From: Mycobacterium neglectum
GTDB lineage: Bacteria; Actinomycetota; Actinomycetes; Mycobacteriales; Mycobacteriaceae
Assembly: GCF_002591975.1 (NCBI RefSeq)
Contig: NZ_NVQE01000001.1
Span: 310,001-374,000, forward strand
Direction: 5' to 3'
DNA length: 64,000 nt
Positions 1 to 8,849 of the stretch are shown one piece after another; position 1 is the stretch's first letter; every line of letters starts with the position of its first letter. A program made the position numbers and the translations under genes. Under the pieces are notes generated by a model. It did not search any database and was not told the origin of the DNA. It saw only the letters and a list, made by a program, of their open reading frames with translations.

Positions 1-957
1 CAGATACGTTGTGAGCGTGCCATTTTCGCCGATACTGGTGCCGACACGCCCGTACACCGCGGCACGCCGGGTGCGGACCAGATCGCGGGCCAGCGAGCGC
101 ACGGTGTCCGGGTCGATCCCGGTGCGCGGCGCGGTGACGTCGGGGCTGAAGGGTCGGGCCAGCTGCTCCAGCCAGACACCGCCGTCGGCCTGGCGGGCGA
201 GCCTGGCCCGGTCGACGAGGTTCTCGCCGAACATCACCTGCAGAAGCGACAGCAACAGGTAGGCGTCCCCATCGGGAACGATGCCCAGCCATTCGAATTG
301 CGCGGCGGTCTCGGTCTTGCGTGGATCGACGACAAGGACGCGTCCGCCGCGCTTGACGATGTCGTGCATACGGTCCTTGATCCGCGGCACGGTGAGCACA
401 CTGCCATGTGACACAACGGGATTGGCGCCGATCACGACCAGCAGATCGGCGCGAAGCACATCGGGCACCGGCAGCGCCAGCGGTGAACCGTACAGCAGTT
501 GGCTGGCCACGAATCGGTTGTTGACGTCCTGGCTGCCCGCGGTGAACACGTGCAACTTCGGGCCGAAGCCGAGCATGAACGTGCTCAGGCTCAGCGTGTG
601 GCTATAGCTGAATGCACCGGGATTGCCGTAGTACCAGCCGATGGCGCCGGAACCGTGCCTGCGATGGATATCGGCCAACCGGGCTGCGATGTCCGACATC
701 GCCTCGTCCCAGCCGACCGGTTCGAATCCACCGCTGCTCGTGCGCCGCAACGGCGTGGTCACCCGGTCGGGATCGTTGACGATCTCGCTGAACGCGACGC
801 CCTTCTGACAGGCGAACCCAGCCGAGAGTGGATGGTCCTTGTCAGGGCGCAGCGCCGTGAGACGGCCATCTTCGACGGTCGCGATCATGCCGCACAGCGG
901 TTCACAAATACGGCAGAACGTCGTTTTCTGAACGCCAGCCTTGTGCTCGGTGCTCAT
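1..957 (-). CDS. Molybdopterin oxidoreductase, N-terminal part (runs off the window)
   Basis: The 319 visible residues begin with an Asp-N type iron-sulfur segment: Cys15, Cys18, Cys22 and Cys50 form the usual 4Fe-4S ligand pattern (CRICEPLCG, then ACQKG). A region typical of the molybdopterin-binding subunit follows (GWYYGNPGAF). The family includes assimilatory nitrate reductases and formate-dehydrogenase-like proteins that move electrons through a bis-MGD cofactor in the cytoplasm; the substrate cannot be told from this part. The start is the ATG at 957, and the C-terminal part lies outside the window. The gene is in the same direction as mceG, 20 bp beyond that gene's stop. Confidence 0.85.
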   Translation of the reverse strand, partial: MSTEHKAGVQKTTFCRICEPLCGMIATVEDGRLTALRPDKDHPLSAGFACQKGVAFSEIVNDPDRVTTPLRRTSSGGFEPVGWDEAMSDIAARLADIHRRHGSGAIGWYYGNPGAFSYSHTLSLSTFMLGFGPKLHVFTAGSQDVNNRFVASQLLYGSPLALPVPDVLRADLLVVIGANPVVSHGSVLTVPRIKDRMHDIVKRGGRVLVVDPRKTETAAQFEWLGIVPDGDAYLLLSLLQVMFGENLVDRARLARQADGGVWLEQLARPFSPDVTAPRTGIDPDTVRSLARDLVRTRRAAVYGRVGTSIGENGTLTTYL

Positions 958-977
958 CTTCCGACGTTAACGCGGGA

Positions 978-2084
978 CTACCTCTCGAGGGTCCTGGTCT
1001 CGACAGTCGGGCTGTCGACAGTCGGGATGACACCCGTGGGGGCGTCGTCATCTCGATGCCGGGGCGCCTCGACGGTCTCCCCGAACGCACTGGCGTGATA
1101 CTGGTGGGTGCCTTCGAGGTCGTCGCGGATCGCTTCCTGCGCGGCAGGCGGCAGGGTGTGCATCAGCTCGCGAACCCGTGCCTGGCGACGCGCCACGGCC
1201 TGACGTTCCGGCATACCCGGGGTCGCCTGGATCTGCGGCGGCACACCCTCGATCTCCTCGACACCGCCGTCGTGGTGGCCGGCGTCGAACATGGCCTGCT
1301 CCTCGGCTATCGTCGACTCGTCCTTCTCCTCCGACATACCGATCGGGCCGATCCGGCGGCCGTTGAGGAACTGCCGCACCACCGGCTCGTCGCTGGTCAA
1401 CAGCACCTCACGAGGACCGAACATCACCAGGTGCTTACGGAAGAGCATGCCCATGTTGTCGGGCACGGTCCGCGCGATGTTGATGTTGTGCGTCACGATC
1501 AGGATGGTGCAGTCGATCTGGGCGTTGATGTCGATGAGCAGCTGGGAAAGATAGGCGGTACGAACCGGGTCCAGACCGGAGTCCGGCTCGTCGCACAGGA
1601 TGATCTGCGGGTCGAGCACCAGCGAACGGGCCAGGCCGGCACGCTTGCGCATACCGCCGGAGATCTCGCCCGGGAACTTGGTCTCATCACCGCCAAGGCC
1701 GACCAGGTCGAGCTTCTCCATGACGATGTTGCGGATCTCGCTTTCCTTCTTCTTGGTGTGCTCACGCAAGGGGAAAGCGGTGTTGTCATACAGGCTCATC
1801 GAGCCGAAGAGGGCGCCGTCCTGGAACATCACACCGAACAGCGTGCGGATCTCGTAGAGCTCCTTGGCTGTGCACTGGATGATGTCCGTGCCGTCGACGA
1901 TGATCTTGCCGCGTTCAGGACGCAGCAGCCCGATCAGCGATTTGAGGAACACCGACTTGCCGGTACCGGACGGGCCGAGTAGCACGCTGACCTCACCGGC
2001 CGGGACCTCCAGCGTGACGTCTTCCCAGATTCGCTGGGGCCCGAAGGACTTGGTGAGCCCCTCAACCTGAATACCAATGCCCAC
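978..2084 (-). CDS. mceG: MceG (Mkl) ATPase of Mce lipid importers
   Basis: A 368-residue ABC ATPase of the MlaF/Mkl type. Visible motifs are Walker A GPSGTGKS at residues 37-44, the signature SGGMRKRAGLAR, and Walker B ILCDEPDSGLDP. A long C-terminal extension of about 100 residues is typical of mycobacterial Mkl. The family energises all Mce complexes by binding the YrbE permeases at the inner face of the membrane. I chose the GTG at 2084, not the longer open frame to 2360, because GGAAGGAT precedes it and homology starts there. In H37Rv this gene (Rv0655) is not next to an mce operon. Here it diverges from one. Confidence 0.95.
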   Translation of the reverse strand: MGIGIQVEGLTKSFGPQRIWEDVTLEVPAGEVSVLLGPSGTGKSVFLKSLIGLLRPERGKIIVDGTDIIQCTAKELYEIRTLFGVMFQDGALFGSMSLYDNTAFPLREHTKKKESEIRNIVMEKLDLVGLGGDETKFPGEISGGMRKRAGLARSLVLDPQIILCDEPDSGLDPVRTAYLSQLLIDINAQIDCTILIVTHNINIARTVPDNMGMLFRKHLVMFGPREVLLTSDEPVVRQFLNGRRIGPIGMSEEKDESTIAEEQAMFDAGHHDGGVEEIEGVPPQIQATPGMPERQAVARRQARVRELMHTLPPAAQEAIRDDLEGTHQYHASAFGETVEAPRHRDDDAPTGVIPTVDSPTVETRTLER

Positions 2085-2528
2085 GCGCGCGATCCTTCCG
2101 CCAGTGTTCGCAAGCCACAGGCCTTCCCGCCTGTGGTTTGAGTCACTGTAGCGTACGCGCATCAGCGTGCGGCACAGGCGTGAAGTGCGATCACGGGCAT
2201 CCACATTGGGCAAAATGCGAGGTCGCTGACCTCTTCGTCGGTGCCCAACCCGCCGCGTGGAGATGGCTGGCGACGGTTTTTGGGACTCAGATGCAGCCGG
2301 TTGGCGATCTGCTGGTCGGTCAGCCCAGGGGCTCCCGCGCTCCGGCAGACACGAATTCAACGGGATCCGCTTATTTACTCGAGCGTCGGAATGATCAGTG
2401 CGGCCAGCAAACCTCGACTACTATGCGCGGTGCGGTCGCACATCACGGAACGACCGAACTGAGGCCGCGCAATTGAGGTCCGGTCGGTGTCCCGCGGCAT
2501 GGTCGGAGCCGGCAAGGGAGACGCATCG
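2085..2528. other. Divergent intergenic region between mceG and yrbEA
   Basis: These 444 bp separate mceG from the mce operon and must hold the promoters of both. I see no convincing -35/-10 pair. The only recognisable content is a LuxR helix-turn-helix remnant, listed separately. Short reading frames on both strands look like chance products of high GC. Confidence 0.5.
2230..2340 (-). pseudogene. Remnant of a LuxR-type helix-turn-helix
   Basis: One minus-strand frame encodes GLTDQQIANRLHLSPKN, which matches the conserved LuxR/NarL DNA-binding helix (LTxxEIAxxLxLSxxTV). The coding similarity fades on both sides and there is no receiver or ATPase domain. It looks like a leftover of a deleted regulator at the insertion point of the mce operon. 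A chance match is possible because the segment is short. Confidence 0.45.
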
Positions 2529-3422
2529 TTGTCGCAGCAGTCCGTGTTCGACCCGCCGCACGAGCGCACGCCCGATATTTCAGACGAACCGACCGGCAGG
2601 TCCCGTGCCGTCGTTGCCAAATCGCTGCGCGACTACGTGCGCGCGCATCCGGTCGCCGCGATCGAGACCACCGGCAACCAGGCCGTCCTCGGGGTGCGTT
2701 GCCTGAAATATCTGTTCCTGGATTTGTTCACCGGCCGGTTTCCGTGGAAAGAGTTCGTCCGGCAGGGCGCGTTCATGTCGGGCAGCGCCGTTCTGCCCAC
2801 CCTGCTCGTCGCGATACCCATCGGCGTGACGTTGTCCATCCAGTTCGCGCTCCTGGCAGGACAGGTCGGCGCGACGTCGATGGCCGGCGCCGCGAGCGGG
2901 CTTGCGATTGTGCGGCAGGGGGCCTCGCTGGTGGCTGCAATCATGATGGCCTCGGCCGTCGGCTCGGCGATCACCGCTGATCTCGGCTCACGCACCATGC
3001 GCGAGGAAGTCGACGCGATGGAAGTCATGGGCGTCTCGGCCATCCGACGCCTGGTCGTCCCGCGTGCTGCCGCGGCGATGCTCGTGGCCGTCGGGCTCAC
3101 CGGCACGACCTGCTTCGTGGGCTTCTTCGCCAGCTATCTGTTCAACGTGTACTTCCAGCACGGGGCCCCGGGAAGCTTCGTGAGCACGTTCTCGGCGTTC
3201 GCCACGGTCGGCGACCTGATACTCGCCCTTTTCAAGGCGGTCCTCTTCGGGTTGATCGTCGCAATCGTCGCCTGCGACAAAGGGCTTCGCACCAAGGGTG
3301 GGCCGGCCGGCGTCGCGAACTCGGTGAACGCCGCGGTCGTGGAGTCGATCCTCGTCCTGATGCTTCTGAACGTGATGATCAGCCAGGTCTACGTGTTGAT
3401 GGTGCCTCAACATGGCCTGTGA
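2529..3422 (+). CDS. yrbEA: YrbEA, Mce-associated MlaE-family permease
   Basis: A 297-residue integral membrane protein of the MlaE family. The conserved core is visible: GAFMSGSAVLPTLLVAIPIG, then a TADLGSRTMREEVDAMEVMG segment that matches the MlaE cytoplasmic EExDA loop contacting the ATPase. About five to six hydrophobic segments are present. The TTG at 2529 is preferred because AAGGGAG lies about 8 bp upstream; an ATG at 2487 in the same frame is the alternative. It is the first gene of the yrbEAB-mceA-F operon and should form the permease heterodimer with YrbEB. Confidence 0.93.
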   Translation: MSQQSVFDPPHERTPDISDEPTGRSRAVVAKSLRDYVRAHPVAAIETTGNQAVLGVRCLKYLFLDLFTGRFPWKEFVRQGAFMSGSAVLPTLLVAIPIGVTLSIQFALLAGQVGATSMAGAASGLAIVRQGASLVAAIMMASAVGSAITADLGSRTMREEVDAMEVMGVSAIRRLVVPRAAAAMLVAVGLTGTTCFVGFFASYLFNVYFQHGAPGSFVSTFSAFATVGDLILALFKAVLFGLIVAIVACDKGLRTKGGPAGVANSVNAAVVESILVLMLLNVMISQVYVLMVPQHGL

Positions 3423-3449
3423 TCCGATGCTCGGCAACCGGGGGCGCGG

Positions 3450-4307
3450 ATGACGCCGTCGGCCTACCGGATCCCCGGCATTCGACCACTCGCCTCGGCG
3501 GGCAGCGCCGTCACGCGATCACTGCGCCGGCTCGGCCACATTCTGTCGTTCTTCATCGAGGCGATCACGTCGATTCCGATTGTCTTGCGGCATTACCGAT
3601 CCGAGTTCCTCCGCCTGCTGTCGGACGTCACCTGGGGTAACGGTTCGATCGTCGCAGGCGGCGGGACGGCAGGTGTCGCGGCGGTGCTCGGGATCACCTC
3701 GGGGGCGCTGATCGGCATCGAGGCGTACAACATGCTCGGCATGTTGGGGCTGGGGCCTGCGACCGGATTCGTGTCCTCCCTGGTGTCGACCCGCGAGCTG
3801 ATCCCGATGATGGCCGCGCTGGCATTCGCCATGCAGTCGGGATGCAGGTTCACCGCCCAGCTCGGTGCCATGCGCATCAACGAGGAAATCGATGCCCTTG
3901 AGTCACTTGCCATTCGGCCCATTCCGTTCCTCGTCACCACCCGGTTGCTCGCCTCGGCGGTGGCGGTGGTGCCGTTGTACGTCATGTGCCTGTGCTTGGG
4001 CTATCTCAGCGCACAAGTTGTTGTGAGTCTGTCCGGCGGCGGCTCGACGGGGGCGTATCTGCACTACTTTTCGCTCATGCTGAGCGGCACCGACATCATC
4101 TATTCGGTGCTCAAAGCGGTGGTGTTCGTCTGGCTTGCGTCGACGATTCAGTGCTATTTCGGCTTCTTCGCATCCGGCGGCCCGGAGGGCGTAGGGGTCG
4201 CCGCCGGGCACGCCATGCGCGCCGCCATCACCACCGTGGTCATCGTCAACATGCTGCTGACCATGGCGCTGTGGGGCGTCGACTCCGGCGCGCGGTTCGG
4301 CGGCTGA
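3450..4307 (+). CDS. yrbEB: YrbEB, Mce-associated MlaE-family permease
   Basis: A 285-residue paralogue of the preceding protein with the same architecture: an N-terminal amphipathic stretch, then hydrophobic helices and the cytoplasmic loop AQLGAMRINEEIDALESLA, which is the conserved MlaE EExDAL motif. It begins 27 bp after yrbEA and ends 3 bp before mceA, as in other mycobacterial mce operons. It is inferred to pair with YrbEA in the inner membrane, with MceG as ATPase. Confidence 0.93.
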   Translation: MTPSAYRIPGIRPLASAGSAVTRSLRRLGHILSFFIEAITSIPIVLRHYRSEFLRLLSDVTWGNGSIVAGGGTAGVAAVLGITSGALIGIEAYNMLGMLGLGPATGFVSSLVSTRELIPMMAALAFAMQSGCRFTAQLGAMRINEEIDALESLAIRPIPFLVTTRLLASAVAVVPLYVMCLCLGYLSAQVVVSLSGGGSTGAYLHYFSLMLSGTDIIYSVLKAVVFVWLASTIQCYFGFFASGGPEGVGVAAGHAMRAAITTVVIVNMLLTMALWGVDSGARFGG

Positions 4308-4310
4308 GGC

Positions 4311-5693
4311 ATGGGCAACTCGATCGAACCCAACGGACGTGGCTGGTCTGATCGCCAGCTGCTCATCGGCGGTGCGGTGGTGCTCATTGTCGCCGCGTTG
4401 ATCACCGGGTTGCTGTTGGCCAAGTCCCAAGGCCGTCTCGATCCCCACGTCCGGGTGACCGCCGAACTGGTCGATGTGGGCGACGGCCTGCCGGAACGCG
4501 CCGACGTCAAGTTCCGCGGTGTCCTGGTCGGCGCAGTCACCAGCCTGGAACCCGCCCGCGACGGCCGTCCCAACATCGTGGAGATCGACCTGAAACCCGA
4601 GGCGGCCAAAGGCATACCGGACACCGTCACCGCGCGGGTGGTGCCCAGCAACGTCTTCGCCGTCTCGTCCATCCAGCTGGTCGATCACGGCGACGCGACG
4701 CCGCTGCGCCGGGGCGCCGTCATCGCCGAGGACACCGAGTTGCCCACGGTGCTCTTTCAGACGACCATCGACCGGGTACGCCGGATCCTGGTCGCCACCC
4801 AACGAGACGGGACCGACCCCCCGGTGGGGCTCGTCAATCTGCTCGCCGAAGCCACCGATCACCGGGGCGACGCATTGTTGAGCTCGGGGGCGCGGCTGCA
4901 CCGCATCCTGACCGAGATGAACCGGCTGATCGCGACGAGTTCCGATGAGCCGTCGACGGTTTCCATGTTGAGCGAGATGGCACAGGCATTGACCTCGACG
5001 GCGCCCGAACTGTTCGACAATCTGCACAACGCGGTGGTGCCGATGCGCACCATCGCCGAAAAGCAGGCGGAGTTACAGAGCTTGCTGTCCGGCGGGCTGA
5101 ACACCGCTTCCACGGCCTCGGACGCGTTCGACAACCACGTCGACCAACTCATCGGAATCACCACGCATCTGGAACCGGTCATCGGCGTGCTGGCCATGAA
5201 TCAGGACAAGTTCTTGCCCATCGCGACCCGGCTCACCCGCCTTTCGGACAAGATGCTGACGCAGGGTTGGGACGCCGATCGGCAGAGGTTCAGCGCCAAG
5301 TTCATCGTGTCGTTCACGCCGTTGCGGACCTATGTCCGCGCCGATTGCCCGCGCTACGGCCCACTCGAGGGGCCGAGTTGCCACACCGCACCCGAGCAGC
5401 CACAGAAGTTCGACATCCCACAGGTGCTGTTGCCAGGCAGCTACCGGCCGCCGCCCGATCTGGCGCCACCCCCAGGCATGCCGCCGCCCTCGATCGACGA
5501 CGTGGTCGGGATCGCCGCGGCACCGGCATCCTACGGAGGCAATGTCGGACCCGTCGGCAGTGCCGGTGAGCGCGAGCAACTTTCGGAAGTCCTCGGCGGC
5601 GAAGTTGATAGTGCGCAACAGCTTCTGCTCGGACCGGTCGCGCGGGGCACCGTGGCGAGCATCAGCCCCGATCCGGCAGCGGGTGGCCGATGA
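4311..5693 (+). CDS. mceA: MceA, MlaD-domain lipid-transfer protein
   Basis: 460 residues. One N-terminal membrane anchor (about residues 17-37) is followed by an MCE/MlaD beta domain (about 45-120) containing the GVLVGAV turn. A long helical region comes next, then a Pro-rich tail (PPPDLAPPPGMPPPS). Mce subunits assemble as a periplasmic hexameric tube that carries lipids such as mycolates or sterols; the substrate of this system is not visible. It is the first of six subunits, and its stop overlaps the mceB start by 4 bp (ATGA). Confidence 0.92.
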   Translation: MGNSIEPNGRGWSDRQLLIGGAVVLIVAALITGLLLAKSQGRLDPHVRVTAELVDVGDGLPERADVKFRGVLVGAVTSLEPARDGRPNIVEIDLKPEAAKGIPDTVTARVVPSNVFAVSSIQLVDHGDATPLRRGAVIAEDTELPTVLFQTTIDRVRRILVATQRDGTDPPVGLVNLLAEATDHRGDALLSSGARLHRILTEMNRLIATSSDEPSTVSMLSEMAQALTSTAPELFDNLHNAVVPMRTIAEKQAELQSLLSGGLNTASTASDAFDNHVDQLIGITTHLEPVIGVLAMNQDKFLPIATRLTRLSDKMLTQGWDADRQRFSAKFIVSFTPLRTYVRADCPRYGPLEGPSCHTAPEQPQKFDIPQVLLPGSYRPPPDLAPPPGMPPPSIDDVVGIAAAPASYGGNVGPVGSAGEREQLSEVLGGEVDSAQQLLLGPVARGTVASISPDPAAGGR

Positions 5694-6751
5694 AGTTCCG
5701 GACCGCGCTGATCGGCTTCTCCGCCTTCATGGTGGCCGCGCTCGTACTGACCACTCTTGTGTACGGCACCTTGCGCCGCGACCCCGGGGGCCCGACGGAT
5801 ACCTACACCGCGTTGTTCACCGACGTGACCGGCCTGCGCGACGGCGACGACGTGCGCGTGGCCGGCGTCCGGGTCGGGCGGGTCGACTCGGTCACCTTGG
5901 CCGGCGACGCGGGCGATATCGCCGAGGTGAGGTTCCAGCTCGGCAGCGACCAGTCGATCTATGCGGACACCGTCGCGGCGGTGATGTACCAGAACATCGT
6001 CGGCCAGCGGTATTTGGGCCTGTCCCGCGACTTGGAAAACCCCCCCTCGCCGCGGCTGCCGCCAGGCACGCAGATCCCGCTGGACCGCACCGAACCGTCG
6101 TTCGACGTCGGTGCGCTTCTCAACGGTTTCGAGCCGCTGTTCACGCTGCTCGATCCCGCTCAGGTGGACCGGCTGTCGAATGCGATGATCGACGCCTTCG
6201 GCGGCGACTCGGCGGCCATCGCCCATTTCGTCTCCCAAACCTCGCAACTCACCGCCACTTTCGCGGGCCGCGACGAGATCCTGGGCGACGTGATCCTCAA
6301 CCTGAACACCGTGGTGAGCAATCTCGCGGCCCAGGACACCAACCTCGACGGGGTCATCTCCTCGGCGCAGACCATGGTGTCCGAGCTCAACAGTCGTCGC
6401 GAGAACCTGGTCGCCTCGGTCGGATCGCTGAATCATGCCGCAGGCCGGATCGCCGCGATCGGGGACACGGCCTATCCGCAGCTGACCGAATTGGTGTACC
6501 GGGAACCCGGTTTCACCCAGCATCTCGTCGGGCAGCGCGACCAGGTGGCATTCCTCGGGTCCAATGTGCCGTTGGTGCTCAAAGGGCTCGCCCGGATATC
6601 CGGCAACGGCGCCTACGGCAACGCCTATACCTGCAGCCTGAACATGATGGGCTTCTTCCCCGGACTGAACAACCTGGTGCCCAGGATCGTTCGGCTCGCC
6701 TCCCCCGGCAACGTGGTCAAGAACTCGCAGAAGTGCAGGGCCACCGAATGA
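5690..6751 (+). CDS. mceB: MceB, MlaD-domain lipid-transfer protein
   Basis: 353 residues: a signal-anchor helix (about 4-24) directly followed by the MCE domain, with the hallmark GLRDGDDVRVAGVRVGRVDSV, then a helical region. The C-terminal segment with two cysteines (YTCSLN and QKCRATE) is typical of MceB proteins. It is translationally coupled to mceA and mceC through 4-bp overlaps. Confidence 0.93.
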   Translation: MKFRTALIGFSAFMVAALVLTTLVYGTLRRDPGGPTDTYTALFTDVTGLRDGDDVRVAGVRVGRVDSVTLAGDAGDIAEVRFQLGSDQSIYADTVAAVMYQNIVGQRYLGLSRDLENPPSPRLPPGTQIPLDRTEPSFDVGALLNGFEPLFTLLDPAQVDRLSNAMIDAFGGDSAAIAHFVSQTSQLTATFAGRDEILGDVILNLNTVVSNLAAQDTNLDGVISSAQTMVSELNSRRENLVASVGSLNHAAGRIAAIGDTAYPQLTELVYREPGFTQHLVGQRDQVAFLGSNVPLVLKGLARISGNGAYGNAYTCSLNMMGFFPGLNNLVPRIVRLASPGNVVKNSQKCRATE

Positions 6752-7746
6752 AGAGACCGTTCTGGATCGGACTCGCGGCCCTGACGATGGCAGCCGTTGT
6801 GGTGGCCGGCCTCCTCATTGCTCGCTCGGCGGGCTTCGGATACACGCGCTATGAAGTCGAATTCGCCCAAGCCGCGCAGCTGCGAGTCGGTGACAACGTC
6901 AGCGTCGCCGGTATCAGCGTGGGAGAGGTCAAGTCGGTCGCCTTGGCCGGCGATCGAGTTCGGGTCGGGTTGCGGGTACGCGACAACGTCAAACTGGGCG
7001 CACAGACCAGGGCCGCCATCAAGCTGACCACGATATTGGGTTCCCGCTACGTCGAGTTGCGACCACGCGGCCAAGAGCCACTGTCGGACAGGGTGATTCG
7101 TCTGGACTACACCGAGGTCCCCTACGACCTGCAATCGTTGCTGTGGGATTCGACCTCGACCTTCGAGCAGGTCGATGCCGACCGGCTCGCCAGCGGGCTG
7201 ACCGTCCTGTCCAAACAACTCGACGGACTACCCGCGGCGCTGCCACAGGCCATGACGAACCTGAAGAAGCTGTCGGGGATCATCGCCGAGCGCCGCGACC
7301 AGATCGGCACCCTGCTCGAGGCGAGCGCGACGCTGACCAGCACACTGCACCGCCAGCAGGCCGCCCTGGGACAACTGGTCTATCAGGGCCGGGATCTGCT
7401 GGCCGAGTTCGTTTCTCGTCAGGACTCGTTCCGGCAGCTGATGTCGTCACTGACCCAGTTGGTCGACCTGCTCAGTAAAGTCGTCGTCGGCGATCGCCCG
7501 GCATTCGAGAAGCTGCTGCGCGACATGCAGGAACTGACCGCAATGGCCAGCGACAACGACGAGCTGTTCCGGAACATGCTGCAGACCATGCCGATTCCGA
7601 TCCGCAATCTCACGAACGCCACCGGGTCCGCGCCGGCGCTGGAGTTCTTTCCGGCGAACGGGACGCTGGTCGACGACTGGATGTGCGCGATCAGCGGCCG
7701 CGCCACCCAGTTCAACGCCGTCGAGTACTTCCAGGACTGCGGATGA
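6748..7746 (+). CDS. mceC: MceC, MlaD-domain lipid-transfer protein
   Basis: 332 residues with an anchor helix (about 6-25) and an MCE domain containing LRVGDNVSVAGISVGEV, then a long coiled helical region. The ATG at 6748 overlaps the mceB stop (ATGA). A much longer open frame runs upstream through mceB but it is only an antisense-free extension in another frame. The protein is somewhat shorter than many MceC proteins because it lacks the long Pro-rich tail. Confidence 0.92.
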   Translation: MKRPFWIGLAALTMAAVVVAGLLIARSAGFGYTRYEVEFAQAAQLRVGDNVSVAGISVGEVKSVALAGDRVRVGLRVRDNVKLGAQTRAAIKLTTILGSRYVELRPRGQEPLSDRVIRLDYTEVPYDLQSLLWDSTSTFEQVDADRLASGLTVLSKQLDGLPAALPQAMTNLKKLSGIIAERRDQIGTLLEASATLTSTLHRQQAALGQLVYQGRDLLAEFVSRQDSFRQLMSSLTQLVDLLSKVVVGDRPAFEKLLRDMQELTAMASDNDELFRNMLQTMPIPIRNLTNATGSAPALEFFPANGTLVDDWMCAISGRATQFNAVEYFQDCG

Positions 7747-8849
7747 GGAAGTTCATCGTCGCCACCATCGTCGTCGTCCTCGCGATAGCGGGCATCGGCT
7801 ACCTCACCGCGGCCAAAGCCGGGATCACACAGCAGCCGATCACCGTCTCCGCGCAGTTCGACGAGGCCTCCGGTCTGTACGCCGGCAATGCCGTCGAGGT
7901 GCTGGGTATGCAGGTCGGCACGGTGGAAAGTGTCACGGCCAAGGATTCCTATGTCGAGGTGATTCTGAGCATCGACAAGGACATTCAGGTGCCGGCCGAC
8001 GTGATGGCCGCGACCATTTCGAGTTCGATCCTCACCGACCGGCGCGTGGCGCTGTCGCCGGCCTATACCGGCGGACCGGTGCTCGAGAACGATGACGTGA
8101 TTCCGCTCGACCGGACCCGCACGCCGGTCGGTTTCGACCGCGTGCTGGCCACCATCGACAGGCTCACCGGCGCCATGCGCGGCGACGGCGAGGGCGGCGG
8201 ACCGCTGGCGGACTTGGTGAATACCGGCGCCGAGACCGCGGCAGGCAACGGGCAGAACATCAAGAGCGCACTCGACCAGTTGGCGAACGCCCTGCGAATG
8301 ACGTCCGATGGTGCGCAAACCAAAGACAATCTCACGACGATCGTCACCAGCCTCGCCTCGCTGACGAAAGCTGCGTCGGAAAACGATGCGACGATTCGTG
8401 AGTTCGGCTCGATGGTGCACGCCACCAGCGATGTGCTGGCCGCCCAGAACTTCGGCACCGGCAGCACCGGCCGACGGACCAACGAAGTGCTCGAGGCCGC
8501 CGCCGACCTGCTGGAGAAGAACAGGGACACGATCAAACAGGCCCTCGGCAACGGCGATGTCATGCTGGCCGCGGCGAACGACAACAGCCGGGAAATGGCC
8601 GAGGCCTTCGACGTATTGCCGTTGTTGCTGGACAACGTCTACAACGCGATCGACCCGGTCAACGGGTCGATGCGGGTGCATGCCCTTGTCGACAAGATGA
8701 TGTTCGACAGTCAGATGACCAAAGAGGTCTGCAATCTCATGGGTCTGCGCCAACTCGGCTGCAGCACCGGCACGCTGCAGGACTACGGACCCGACTTCGG
8801 GTTGACGTACATGCTCGATTCGATGGCACGGATGGGCCAGGGCGGATGA
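7743..8849 (+). CDS. mceD: MceD, MlaD-domain lipid-transfer protein
   Basis: 368 residues: an N-terminal hydrophobic helix (about 4-21), an MCE domain with GLYAGNAVEVLGMQVGTVESV, then an extended helical region. Two cysteines near the C-terminus (EVCNLMGLRQLGCS) are typical of MceD. The ATG at 7743 overlaps the mceC stop, so the 20-residue upstream extension of the open frame is rejected. Confidence 0.92.
   Translation: MRKFIVATIVVVLAIAGIGYLTAAKAGITQQPITVSAQFDEASGLYAGNAVEVLGMQVGTVESVTAKDSYVEVILSIDKDIQVPADVMAATISSSILTDRRVALSPAYTGGPVLENDDVIPLDRTRTPVGFDRVLATIDRLTGAMRGDGEGGGPLADLVNTGAETAAGNGQNIKSALDQLANALRMTSDGAQTKDNLTTIVTSLASLTKAASENDATIREFGSMVHATSDVLAAQNFGTGSTGRRTNEVLEAAADLLEKNRDTIKQALGNGDVMLAAANDNSREMAEAFDVLPLLLDNVYNAIDPVNGSMRVHALVDKMMFDSQMTKEVCNLMGLRQLGCSTGTLQDYGPDFGLTYMLDSMARMGQGG

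Noticed and set aside
3903..5027. A 374-codon minus-strand open frame across yrbEB and mceA
   Set aside because: It is antisense to clearly conserved MlaE and MCE coding sequence, with low-complexity His/Arg/Gln content.
5332..7746. An 804-codon open frame on the plus strand before mceC
   Set aside because: Its first 470 codons overlap mceA and mceB in another frame; only the part after 6748 is the real MceC protein.
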